From Pseudomonadota bacterium (GTDB lineage: Bacteria; Myxococcota; Bradymonadia; UBA4248): a DNA stretch of 30,037 nucleotides. The translations under genes and the position numbers were made by a program. The notes beneath the pieces are model-generated. The model had not been told where the DNA came from. It saw only the letters and a program-made list of their open reading frames with translations, and ran no database searches. Shown in pieces: positions 23,323 to 30,037 of this stretch (position 1 is its first letter; every line of letters starts with the position of its first letter). The stretch spans positions 1 to 30,037 of the forward strand of contig JAGACY010000086.1 of NCBI GenBank assembly GCA_017613855.1, read 5' to 3'.

Positions 23323-25854
23323 TCAATAGGCCTTAATGGCTTCATCGCACCGCTTATCATCACTCAGGCATTCGACGATACCCATAAGATACTGTCCCGC
23401 TTTGTAGGTACTGGCTGTTCCACTCCAAGTATCCACAGAGATGTAATAAGTTCCTGCATTCAACGTTCCCATGAGCAGAATATCCGAGCGTGCAATACAT
23501 TTATCGCCGGCAATACTGTCTTTCAGGACATGAATGTCGACATCGACATCGGAGGCACTGACAGCAAATATTTTAAGCCTGGACTTCTGTTTGAGTTCAA
23601 GTTTGTAATAATACTCGGGGCCGGCTTCGCCTGTATTGTGGCAACTATAGGAGGTAATGGCCTTGTTGGAACTCTTGGACGTATCGGCAGAATGTGTGTA
23701 AGGCAGGCTTGTAATGACGAAGGGATCGGTGCTGGAACCGCTTCCTGTGAAGGGTTCCTCGATGGCATCGGGGGCATTCGCCCCTTTGACGACTGTCTGC
23801 CACGAATGGTAGAGTGCCTGAATGAGCCCAAGATTGCGGACATTTGCCCCATACTGGAGACCATCGGCTGCAAAGTTGCAAGGGGATCCGCTCGAACTTT
23901 CGTGCACACCGTCATCCGTTCTGACGCCATGGTTGGGTAGATTATAAAATGCATTGTACGTGTCGAACCATGGGAGTTGCCTGGCTTCGGCAATGCCTCT
24001 CGAAACGGCATCAAATGCCGTCACGATATAGCGCGGTTGGTCGCGCTGATCGATGGCTCCGCCCCCGATGAAGTTGATTTTCGACTGTGTGCTCATGTTG
24101 GGGGCGATACCCTGGATGAGTGGGATAATGCCGCCGGAAATCATCTGGTCGAGGGCCTTGTTCATCTGCCGGTAATAATCCTGCATGGCCCACGCATATC
24201 CCTGCGCTTTGGTCAGGGAACCATTATAGTAAAAAGAGACTTCATCATAGGTAAAACTGCCGTTGCCGAGATCGTTCGAACCATGGCCAAAGACGGCAAA
24301 CCGAGGATTCATGGCAGTGATTTCTGCAGTCAGATGCGTCGGATTGCCCATAAAGGAATAGTTCGTCGCTTTGCCGCCCACTGCGGCTTCGGAATCCCGG
24401 ATAAACGAATCCTTCGTCTTTTGAAATTCATCAATGGCTGCCTGCAATTCATTGCGCCCATCCAGCGTTACCGGCAAACTGGTCGTGGTTTTGGAAAAAC
24501 AACGCATAAAGCCATAGTTGAGTGTGCCTCCGTTGATGGCTGCATCGTAGTGTGAATCGCCCACCTTCATGATGACATCATTGTTTCTGGATGAATTCTT
24601 GGCAGCAATGGCCTTCATTTGGGCAACGACATAAGGTGTGATTGGCGAGTTGTGGGTACTCGATTTCATCAGATAGCGCGTGGGCTGGTTGTTGTTGATT
24701 TCGGTGCATTTCTTGGAGGCGGCATCACATCCGTCGGGACATTCCTGTTTTTTAGTCCATGCATTATTGCTGCAGATCTGGAGGGTATTTCCCGAACATT
24801 GGAGTGCATTCTCGTCGCAGACCTTGGCAATGCAGTCTTTCTTTTCCGGATCGCATCCGCTGGGACAGTCTTTGGATTTGGTCCATGCATTGCCCGTGCA
24901 GATCTGGAGCTCATTTCCCGAACATTGGAGCGCATTCTCGTCGCAGACTTTGGTCATGCAGTCATTCTGTTCGGCATTGCATCCATCGGGACAATCTTTC
25001 ACTTTGTTCCAGGTATTTCCGTTGCATATCTTAACCTGACTTTCGGTACAGACCGTCTGTTCTTCGGCACAGGTCGAACCAAGCGCACAATCGGTGCCTG
25101 TTTCATTGCATCCATTGGGACAGGTGTCGGTTGATGTGGCCCAGACCCCACCCACACAGGCTGTTTTTTGATCACCCTGACATTTGTCTGCGTTGCATTC
25201 TGCACAGGCGTTTCCTGACTGGGCACACCCGAGGGGGCAGTCTTCGGTAATCCATTCCTCTCCCTGGCAGTGTTTCAAAACATTGCCGAAACATTGGATG
25301 CTGCCGTCTTCGCACGCGGTTGCACAGCTTTTTTCATCCAAATTGCATCCATACTGGCAGGGTGAGGTCGTTTCCCAGGTATTGCTGCTGCAGGTCTTTA
25401 TGGCATTGTCATTACAAATGATATCGCCGTCGTTACAAGTCGGAGGCAGTGCACATGCCCTGCCGGACTCATCACAGCCAAATTCACAGTTTTTTTCCTG
25501 GTAATGTTCCTGAATACAAGTTTTTAAAACACCACCGCCGCACAAGGCTGTTCCCGAGGTGCATTCGGGAGCCGTGACAGGGGGATTTACGGGATCATCC
25601 TGGTTGGAATTGCATTGAAGTGTTGCGGAATTGCATCCATTTTCGCAGGTTTTGGACAGGACCCATGCGCGTGATTTGCATTTTTCCAGGTCATTGCCGT
25701 TGCACCTGAGATCGCCGTTCGTGCACAGAGAATCACCGGGCTCTGTCGTGGGAGGATTGGTATCTCCGGGCGTTTCATGATTTGTAATGACCGCACCTTC
25801 GGTACAGGCTGTGAGGGATAAAACCGCCATTAAAAAGATCGCGTAATTCTTCAT
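23323..25854 (-). CDS. Lipoprotein with eight Cys-rich repeats, SGNH-like hydrolase and PPC-like domains
   Basis: The protein has 843 residues and is a paralogue of the downstream gene. Adjacent ATGs lie at 25857 and 25854; 25854 is preferred because it puts GAGG 6 nt upstream, as in the paralogous leaders. Lipobox LTAC gives Cys17. Eight Cys-rich repeats span about 44-383, of which the last two are nearly identical (KVCDENALQCSGN). The SGNH-like part has KVGDSHYD (Ser434), FGHGSND and DDGVHES. The C-terminal PPC-like domain has VDVDIHVLKDS and LNAGTYYISVDTW. Compared with its neighbour it mainly adds three stalk repeats and a few insertions in the hydrolase. The two are likely cotranscribed unless the hairpin pair in the gap intervenes. 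The substrate is unknown. Confidence 0.9.
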   Translation of the reverse strand: MKNYAIFLMAVLSLTACTEGAVITNHETPGDTNPPTTEPGDSLCTNGDLRCNGNDLEKCKSRAWVLSKTCENGCNSATLQCNSNQDDPVNPPVTAPECTSGTALCGGGVLKTCIQEHYQEKNCEFGCDESGRACALPPTCNDGDIICNDNAIKTCSSNTWETTSPCQYGCNLDEKSCATACEDGSIQCFGNVLKHCQGEEWITEDCPLGCAQSGNACAECNADKCQGDQKTACVGGVWATSTDTCPNGCNETGTDCALGSTCAEEQTVCTESQVKICNGNTWNKVKDCPDGCNAEQNDCMTKVCDENALQCSGNELQICTGNAWTKSKDCPSGCDPEKKDCIAKVCDENALQCSGNTLQICSNNAWTKKQECPDGCDAASKKCTEINNNQPTRYLMKSSTHNSPITPYVVAQMKAIAAKNSSRNNDVIMKVGDSHYDAAINGGTLNYGFMRCFSKTTTSLPVTLDGRNELQAAIDEFQKTKDSFIRDSEAAVGGKATNYSFMGNPTHLTAEITAMNPRFAVFGHGSNDLGNGSFTYDEVSFYYNGSLTKAQGYAWAMQDYYRQMNKALDQMISGGIIPLIQGIAPNMSTQSKINFIGGGAIDQRDQPRYIVTAFDAVSRGIAEARQLPWFDTYNAFYNLPNHGVRTDDGVHESSSGSPCNFAADGLQYGANVRNLGLIQALYHSWQTVVKGANAPDAIEEPFTGSGSSTDPFVITSLPYTHSADTSKSSNKAITSYSCHNTGEAGPEYYYKLELKQKSRLKIFAVSASDVDVDIHVLKDSIAGDKCIARSDILLMGTLNAGTYYISVDTWSGTASTYKAGQYLMGIVECLSDDKRCDEAIKAY
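24794..25045 (-). repeat. 126-bp coding repeat (42-residue Cys-rich unit)
   Basis: Matching sequence starts at 24794 and 24920 (period 126 bp, 42 codons), each with one copy of the CDENALQCSGN segment. The older repeats further along the gene have the same Cys pattern but have diverged. This suggests continuing stepwise lengthening of the stalk. Confidence 0.85.
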
Positions 25855-25870
25855 CATGTACCTCACTTTT

Positions 25871-25919
<49 letters not shown>

Positions 25920-26069
25920 ATGCAAAACCAGGGGAAAAGCTCAGAATGAATGGAGGAGAATCCACAGGGGCACGCCAGTTCCATCATGTCGGATATCGGG
26001 GATTACAATATCCGCACAAATACTCGGCTACAGTCCCCAGACAATGCATCTGTCACGATGAATATGCAG

Positions 26070-26915
26070 CTACACCTTGGGAACGGAGCCATTCATTATT
26101 TTGATAAAATCGCGAAACCCAAGCGATTCCGCACGTACGGAGGGCGCATATCCCAATTGGGTCAGACACTCCGACCATGCTAGTTTATCGAATCCGTTGA
26201 AACCTGCAAGACTGTTGACGAGTGTTTTTCTTCGCAGTGCAAAGGCCGCATGGACGAGCTTTCGGAAGCATTCTTCTTCGGGTTTGGAAAGCTCCCGTTT
26301 TCGGGGAACAAACCGCAGTACGGTGCTTGTTACTTTTGGGGCGGGTTTGAAGGCTTCGGGCGGTACGTCCATGATGTGCTCTATTTCATGGTAGTACTGT
26401 GAAATTGCCGAAAGTGCGCTGTAATGTTTGGTTCCGGGCTGGGCTAGAAATCTGTTGGCTACTTCACGCTGGAACATGAGCACCATGCCGACGAGTGGCA
26501 GGTCTGCATCGATAAACCGGAAATAGATTTGTGATGCGACGTTGTACGGCAGATTGGAGACGAGTATCGGACGTGCCTGATCATCGGAACAAAAATCGGG
26601 GAGGGCGGTTTCGAGCGCATCTCCGTGAATGACATGAAAATCGGGGATATCCCCGAAAACCTGGGCAATATACTTGGCACAGTGGTCATCTTTTTCGATG
26701 ACTGTCAGGGGACGCCCGAGCTTGAGCAGTGCCAGCGTCAGTGCACCGGCACCCGGGCCGATCTCCAAAATATGAAAAGGCCTCAGGTTGTCTGCTTCGC
26801 GTGCGATTGTACGAGTGATATTCTCGTCAAGCAGGAAGTTTTGCCCGAGGCTTTTTTTGAGACGTCTCTGGAGCCCTTCGACGAGAGCTCCAGGTGTAAG
26901 ATCGACGAGTGACAT
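26070..26915 (-). CDS. rsmA: 16S rRNA (adenine(1518)/(1519)-N6)-dimethyltransferase
   Basis: RsmA (KsgA) dimethylates two adjacent adenines near the 3' end of 16S rRNA late in small-subunit assembly, using S-adenosylmethionine. At 281 residues it is of usual length. The family motifs are present: KKSLGQNFLLD (20-30), EIGPGAGALT (51-60, SAM motif I), VIEKD (72-76), GDAL (98-101), NLPYNVAS (121-128, catalytic motif IV) and FQREVA. The start lies 4 bp after the stop of the PEGA-domain gene and has no clear Shine-Dalgarno, so translational coupling is likely. That links a housekeeping enzyme to an envelope protein of unknown role. Confidence 0.97.
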   Translation of the reverse strand: MSLVDLTPGALVEGLQRRLKKSLGQNFLLDENITRTIAREADNLRPFHILEIGPGAGALTLALLKLGRPLTVIEKDDHCAKYIAQVFGDIPDFHVIHGDALETALPDFCSDDQARPILVSNLPYNVASQIYFRFIDADLPLVGMVLMFQREVANRFLAQPGTKHYSALSAISQYYHEIEHIMDVPPEAFKPAPKVTSTVLRFVPRKRELSKPEEECFRKLVHAAFALRRKTLVNSLAGFNGFDKLAWSECLTQLGYAPSVRAESLGFRDFIKIMNGSVPKV

Positions 26916-26919
26916 AAGA

Positions 26920-27891
26920 TTACTGTGCGCGGCGACGACGTGTAACTGCTAAACCGAGCGCAGACAATAAGGCAAAGATGCCTCCTGCCGTAGATGATGA
27001 GGTGCTGTTCGGGGCTGCGCTGCAGCTCGATTTTTGAGGCGTGGGAATGGTGTATTCCTCGCGGCCTTTCTGCGCGACGACAACGGTCACATCCTCACTG
27101 GCATCGGCACCGCCCAATCGGATCTTGTACGTATCCGCAGGAACTTCACCTTCCCATGGACAGACATATTCTTCGACTTTGCCATCCGAGTGCGTCAGGA
27201 TAAACTTGGACGATCCTTTGGGACATTTTACCCTTAAGAAACCTGCATATTCGATGGTCTGAAGGTCGGGAATGACGATCGTGGCCGTACTTTCAGCAGA
27301 TACATTCGCTGTCTCTTTGCGTGGCTGAAAACCATCTTTGACCGCTGTGATGGGGTAGCTGCCTGGCTGCACATTGCCATAAAATGGGCATTTGAAGTTT
27401 GTCATGCTGGTCAGACCGGTGATTGCCAACTCAACATCCTTCATTTTGCAGGTGATTTCCAGTTTGCCAAACTCTGAGCACTTGGCTTTAAGCGTCTTCA
27501 TGTTTTTCTTGAGCTCTTTATAAATGTCGGCATTCTCTTTTTGAATGTCTGCCGGACGATTCATAAGGATATCATAGTGATAACATGCATTGGCAATATC
27601 TTCGGTGAGCTGGTAAACCCTGCCTAAGGTGTATTCCGTGTACACATCCGATGTACACATTTTCATGGCCTTTTGGCACATCGACAGAGCCTCGGAGTAA
27701 TTTTTTTCACCTGCTGCGTCGGCACATTTACCTGATAAATCGTAAAAGGTCTGCATGTCCTTTTCTGAAAGCGTGCCGCAGTCAATTTCCGGGCGCTCTG
27801 CATACGCAGATATGGGCAGCAGTAAGGCAAAAAGCCCTGCAAGTCCAAAGGCATATCCGTAACTGACGATTTTATGCAAATGATGATTCAT
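26920..27891 (-). CDS. Secreted TPR/PEGA-domain protein with MYXO-CTERM-like tail
   Basis: The protein has 323 residues. The start at 27891 has GGAG 7 nt upstream. Residues 1-31 are a signal peptide (ending ISAYA). Residues 40-150 are helical and TPR-like (EKNYSEALSMCQKAMKMC). Two PEGA-like beta segments follow: GKLEITCKMKD...PGSYPITAVKDGF, and GFLRVKCPKGSSKFIL...PADTYKIRL. The last 36 residues have a Cys, a Ser-rich spacer, a hydrophobic stretch (GGIFALLSALGLAV) and TRRRRAQ. This is the plan of MYXO-CTERM sorting tails, which are thought to be processed for surface anchoring in myxobacteria. The Cys-x-Ala/Ser spacing is not the textbook form. The gene heads the rsmA transcript, with a 612-bp repeat-rich region upstream. 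Confidence 0.9.
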   Translation of the reverse strand: MNHHLHKIVSYGYAFGLAGLFALLLPISAYAERPEIDCGTLSEKDMQTFYDLSGKCADAAGEKNYSEALSMCQKAMKMCTSDVYTEYTLGRVYQLTEDIANACYHYDILMNRPADIQKENADIYKELKKNMKTLKAKCSEFGKLEITCKMKDVELAITGLTSMTNFKCPFYGNVQPGSYPITAVKDGFQPRKETANVSAESTATIVIPDLQTIEYAGFLRVKCPKGSSKFILTHSDGKVEEYVCPWEGEVPADTYKIRLGGADASEDVTVVVAQKGREEYTIPTPQKSSCSAAPNSTSSSTAGGIFALLSALGLAVTRRRRAQ

Positions 27892-28016
27892 GTTAATACT
27901 CCGAATGTGAACGAAACAATAGGCTTAATCCCCATCGTTATCTACTTGTATTGCGCAAAATATGGCTGATGTCAAGTTGGTGGGGTTTGTTTACTGTTTG
28001 GATGCGTTTTGGGATG

Positions 28017-28078
28017 GTGCGGCTATGTGAACATACGCCGCACATGGGCAGATCTATGGCTGCGCCATACGATCTGCC
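28017..28078. repeat. Pair of TAT...ATAC hairpins upstream of the PEGA gene
   Basis: 28017-28043: stem GTGCGGC/GCCGCAC, TAT/ATA, inner GT/AC, loop GA. 28047-28078: stem GGCAGATC/GATCTGCC, TAT/ATA, inner GGC/GCC, loop TGC. Unpaired C at 28036 and 28070. These are the cleanest members of the family: all stem pairs are Watson-Crick. Confidence 0.92.
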
Positions 28079-28126
28079 TTTTCTTTGGGCATTGTCCCAT
28101 ACCAGAGTTCATCCCATTTCCATCTG

Positions 28127-28379
28127 CGGGTGACGCTGCACGCACTCACGGCTCATCTCAGGAGTACCATTATGCATTATGCATTATGCATTCAGATCCG
28201 TGGGTGACGCTTCGCTCACCCCCGGTTATTGGCTACGAATGTACCGCCCCTCCGGGGCGTATGGATCATTATGCATTCATCATTATGCATTATGCATTAT
28301 CATTCCCCCGTGGGTGACGCTTCGCTCACCCCCGGTTATTGGCTACGAATGATACGCCCCTCCGGGGCGTAGGGATCAT
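28127..28379. repeat. GC-rich direct repeat, two full copies and a degenerate third
   Basis: Copies at 28198-28269 and 28308-28379 (period 110 bp) are identical over the first 46 bp and nearly so after. Each has a GGGTGA/TCACCC stem and a CGCCCC/GGGGCG stem with loop TCC. A decayed copy begins near 28127. Heptamer arrays of ATTATGC type (28169-28193, 28268-28305) fill the spaces, so the whole looks like a composite repeat in the divergent gap. Confidence 0.9.
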
Positions 28380-28426
28380 AATCCATTATTCATTCATCAT
28401 TATTAATTATCCATTATTAATTATTC
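28378..28426. repeat. Degenerate heptamer array, seven units
   Basis: Seven 7-bp units in exact phase: ATAATCC, ATTATTC, ATTCATC, ATTATTA, ATTATCC, ATTATTA, ATTATTC. The first positions are fixed and the last ones vary. It ends about 77 bp before the sigma-factor start and probably overlaps its promoter region; no promoter there is convincing. Confidence 0.85.
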
Positions 28427-28503
28427 ATTGAAAAAAATCGCTCTTCCCAAATTCCATTTTATGATTATGCTCTCTCTCTGCGTTTTGCGCATGGAGTTCA
28501 TAC

Positions 28504-29682
28504 ATGAAGAAAGCAAAAGAAATAGATAAAAATACGCCAGCACCACAGAACATGCCCATTGCTGAGGATGACCAGGAAGACATTCCGGAAGTTTTGGATG
28601 ATGACGCCATTCTGGACGATATCTCAGAGGCTGCGTTAAGTGGCGGGGATGAGTTTCCTGATATAGAAATCACCGATCCTGATTTGCTGCCGGATCCCAA
28701 TATTATTTTGTCACACGGTCAAAAGCAGGAAAAGCATTATGAGACATTGGATGTCGATGTCGATTCGGCGGATGGCATGCTTGCGCTTCGGGATGCCTTT
28801 AAACCCAGGCATTATGTGTCGGATACGACGACAGACCCTTTGACGCTGTATTTGTCCCATATTCGCAATCATCCCATTCTCGATGCCGAGAATCAGCAAA
28901 AACTTGCAGTCCGCTATAAACAAAACAATGACCTTGAAGCGGCTCAGCTGCTCGTTTTGACCAACCTCAGGCTCGTCGTCAAAATTGCCCGTGAGTACAA
29001 GCGGCGATGGGCCAATCTTCTCGAACTCATCCAGGAAGGCAATGTCGGTCTTTCGGAGGCAATTCAGCGTTACGATCCCTACCGGCATGTCAAATTTACT
29101 TCGTATGCCCAGTACTGGATTCGGGCCATGATCCTCAATTATCTGATGAATCATTTTCAGCCCATCCGCATTGGTTCGACGCGTTCTGGCCGAAAACTCT
29201 TCTACAATCTCAAGAAAGCCCGCGCCCAGCTGCAGCAGGAAGGTTATTCCAATCCGACGCCGGCACTGGTTGCCGAAAAACTCGGCGTTTCGGAACAGGA
29301 TGTCATCGATGTTTCGAGGCATCTCGATCAGCCGGCACTCAGCATCGATCAGACTGCACCCGGGTATGAAAATGTTACCATCGGCGAAATGCTCAAAGAT
29401 GGCAGCGCATCCCCCGAGCAAGCCGTTGCGCAGGAAGACTTTTATGCCAAAGTCCACGAGATTATGATGGAATTCTCGCAGACCATTACCGATCCCCGCG
29501 AACTTGCTTTATGGAACCGCCGTCTCATGGCTGACGATCCCATCACACTCGCCGAACTTGGGGCCGAATATCATATCAGCAAGGAACGCATCCGCCAAAT
29601 TGAAGCACGACTCAAGGATCGCTTTAAGGATTTCATCATGCAGCGCATCGACGGTGATATTTCGACCTTTATTGACGTTTAA
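28504..29682 (+). CDS. RpoH-type (sigma-32-like) RNA polymerase sigma factor
   Basis: The protein has 392 residues. The start at 28504 has GGAG 7 nt upstream. Residues 1-100 form a strongly acidic extension (EDDQEDIPEVLDDDAILDD) that common RpoH proteins lack. Region 1.2 lies at 111-138 (DPLTLYLSHIRNHPILD). Region 2 is at 150-220, with LRLVVKIAREYKRRWANLLELIQEGNVGL and the melting/-10 segment FTSYAQYWIRAMI. An RpoH-box-like RKLFYNLKK follows at 230-238. Region 4 ends in a helix-turn-helix, TLAELGAEYHISKERIRQIEARL (348-370). Group 2/RpoH-like factors are numerous in myxobacteria and steer stress or developmental genes. The acidic N-terminus may tune promoter or core binding, as region 1.1 does in primary sigma factors; this is inference. 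It is a single gene, divergent from the PEGA gene. Confidence 0.93.
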   Translation: MKKAKEIDKNTPAPQNMPIAEDDQEDIPEVLDDDAILDDISEAALSGGDEFPDIEITDPDLLPDPNIILSHGQKQEKHYETLDVDVDSADGMLALRDAFKPRHYVSDTTTDPLTLYLSHIRNHPILDAENQQKLAVRYKQNNDLEAAQLLVLTNLRLVVKIAREYKRRWANLLELIQEGNVGLSEAIQRYDPYRHVKFTSYAQYWIRAMILNYLMNHFQPIRIGSTRSGRKLFYNLKKARAQLQQEGYSNPTPALVAEKLGVSEQDVIDVSRHLDQPALSIDQTAPGYENVTIGEMLKDGSASPEQAVAQEDFYAKVHEIMMEFSQTITDPRELALWNRRLMADDPITLAELGAEYHISKERIRQIEARLKDRFKDFIMQRIDGDISTFIDV

Positions 29683-29685
29683 TTG

Positions 29686-29720
29686 AATTAGCAATTCGGA
29701 ATTCGGAATTCGTAATTATC
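29686..29720. repeat. Heptamer array (AATTAGC/AATTCGG), five units
   Basis: Units AATTAGC, AATTCGG, AATTCGG, AATTCGT and AATTATC start 4 bp after the sigma-factor stop codon. Confidence 0.85.
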
Positions 29721-29723
29721 TAG

Positions 29724-29752
29724 TCATTCTCAAGGATTATCCTAAAGAATGA
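29724..29752 (+). terminator. Stem-loop after the sigma-factor gene, possible terminator
   Basis: Stem TCATTCT/AGAATGA encloses AGGAT/ATCCT with a small 2x2 internal loop, 42 bp past the stop codon. It lacks a T-run, so a role as intrinsic terminator is doubtful. Confidence 0.4.
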
Positions 29753-29776
29753 CGCATTACATATTCATAAAAAAAA

Positions 29777-30037
29777 TCAACCCAAAGAACTTCAGCATCA
29801 TCCTTCGGATTGGAAATTCAATTCCGCATTCCGCATTCCGCATTCCGCATTAAAGAAATCCCCAACCCAAAGGACTATAGCAGCTCCCTTCGGTTTGGAA
29901 ATTCAATTCCGCATTCCGCATTCCGCATTAAAGAAATCCCCAACCCAAAGGACTATAGCAACTCCCTTCGGCTTGGAAATTCAATTCCGCATTCCGCATT
30001 CCGCATTAAAGAAATCCCCAAACCAAAGGACTTCAGC
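29777..30037. repeat. 78/85-bp tandem array containing inner CCGCATT heptamers, cut by window end
   Basis: A partial unit (29777-29811) precedes units at 29812-29896 (85 bp), 29897-29974 (78 bp) and 29975-30037 (incomplete). Unit 1 carries four CCGCATT heptamers and units 2 and 3 carry three, which accounts exactly for the 7-bp length difference. The rest of the unit (ATCCCCAACCCAAAGGACT...CCCTTCGGTTTGG) is conserved and forms an imperfect palindrome. It has no ORF and may continue to the right. Confidence 0.92.

Noticed and set aside
29777..30037. Possible CRISPR array at the right edge
   Set aside because: Whole units repeat, including the parts between the palindromes; there are no unique spacers and no cas genes in view.

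Overview
The window is about 30 kb of a bacterial chromosome, most likely from the Myxococcota (Bradymonadales-like) or a nearby former deltaproteobacterial lineage. The evidence is the kind of proteome rather than any marker gene: large cysteine-rich lipoproteins with FG-GAP/VCBS repeats and the block WVRTRRIWNQ..YHVTN, a PEGA-domain protein ending in a MYXO-CTERM-like tail (glycine-rich hydrophobic segment plus RRRR), an RpoH-type sigma factor with an acidic N-terminal extension, and many secreted proteins of unknown function. No rRNA, tRNA, CRISPR array or transposase gene was seen. Nearly all genes are on the minus strand. The exceptions are the lipoprotein at 11123-11968 and the sigma factor at 28504-29682.

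Layout: (i) 102-9041, three tandem paralogous giant lipoproteins, probably one operon; (ii) 9511-10608, serC; (iii) 11123-12509, a plus-strand lipoprotein made of two near-identical 123-residue units, convergent with a small membrane protein; (iv) 12849-16941, a metallophosphoesterase lipoprotein translationally coupled (TAATG) to a TPR-type protein whose reading frame is broken near 15256; (v) 17030-19097, a secreted DUF4332-like protein and an SH3b-SH3b-C39 peptidase-like protein without a signal peptide; (vi) 19469-20893, an RlpA-like lipoprotein and a divergent YrdC/Sua5/YciO-family protein; (vii) 21139-25854, two paralogous lipoproteins with 5 and 8 Cys-rich repeats in front of an SGNH-hydrolase-like domain and a PPC-like C-terminal domain; (viii) 26070-27891, the PEGA/MYXO-CTERM-like protein coupled to rsmA (ksgA); (ix) 28504-29682, the sigma-32-like factor.

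The genes suggest heavy investment in an envelope displaying disulfide-rich stalks that carry beta-propeller-like, CARDB-like or SGNH/PPC heads, together with cell-wall functions (RlpA, C39/SH3b) and ordinary housekeeping genes (serC, rsmA).

The intergenic DNA is unusual. It contains (a) 11 hairpins whose stems differ completely in sequence but which share a core: the 5' stem ends in C, then TAT, a short inner stem and loop, ATA (one variant reads TTT in place of TAT), one unpaired C, then a 3' stem starting with G; (b) arrays of 7-bp tandem repeats of many different sequences at nearly every gap; (c) two copies of a roughly 155-180 bp element with imperfect terminal inverted repeats; (d) a 72-bp GC-rich direct repeat; and (e) a 78/85-bp tandem array running off the right edge, whose unit length differs by exactly one inner heptamer. 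The variable-stem hairpin family and the heptamer arrays are the best candidates for something not yet described.
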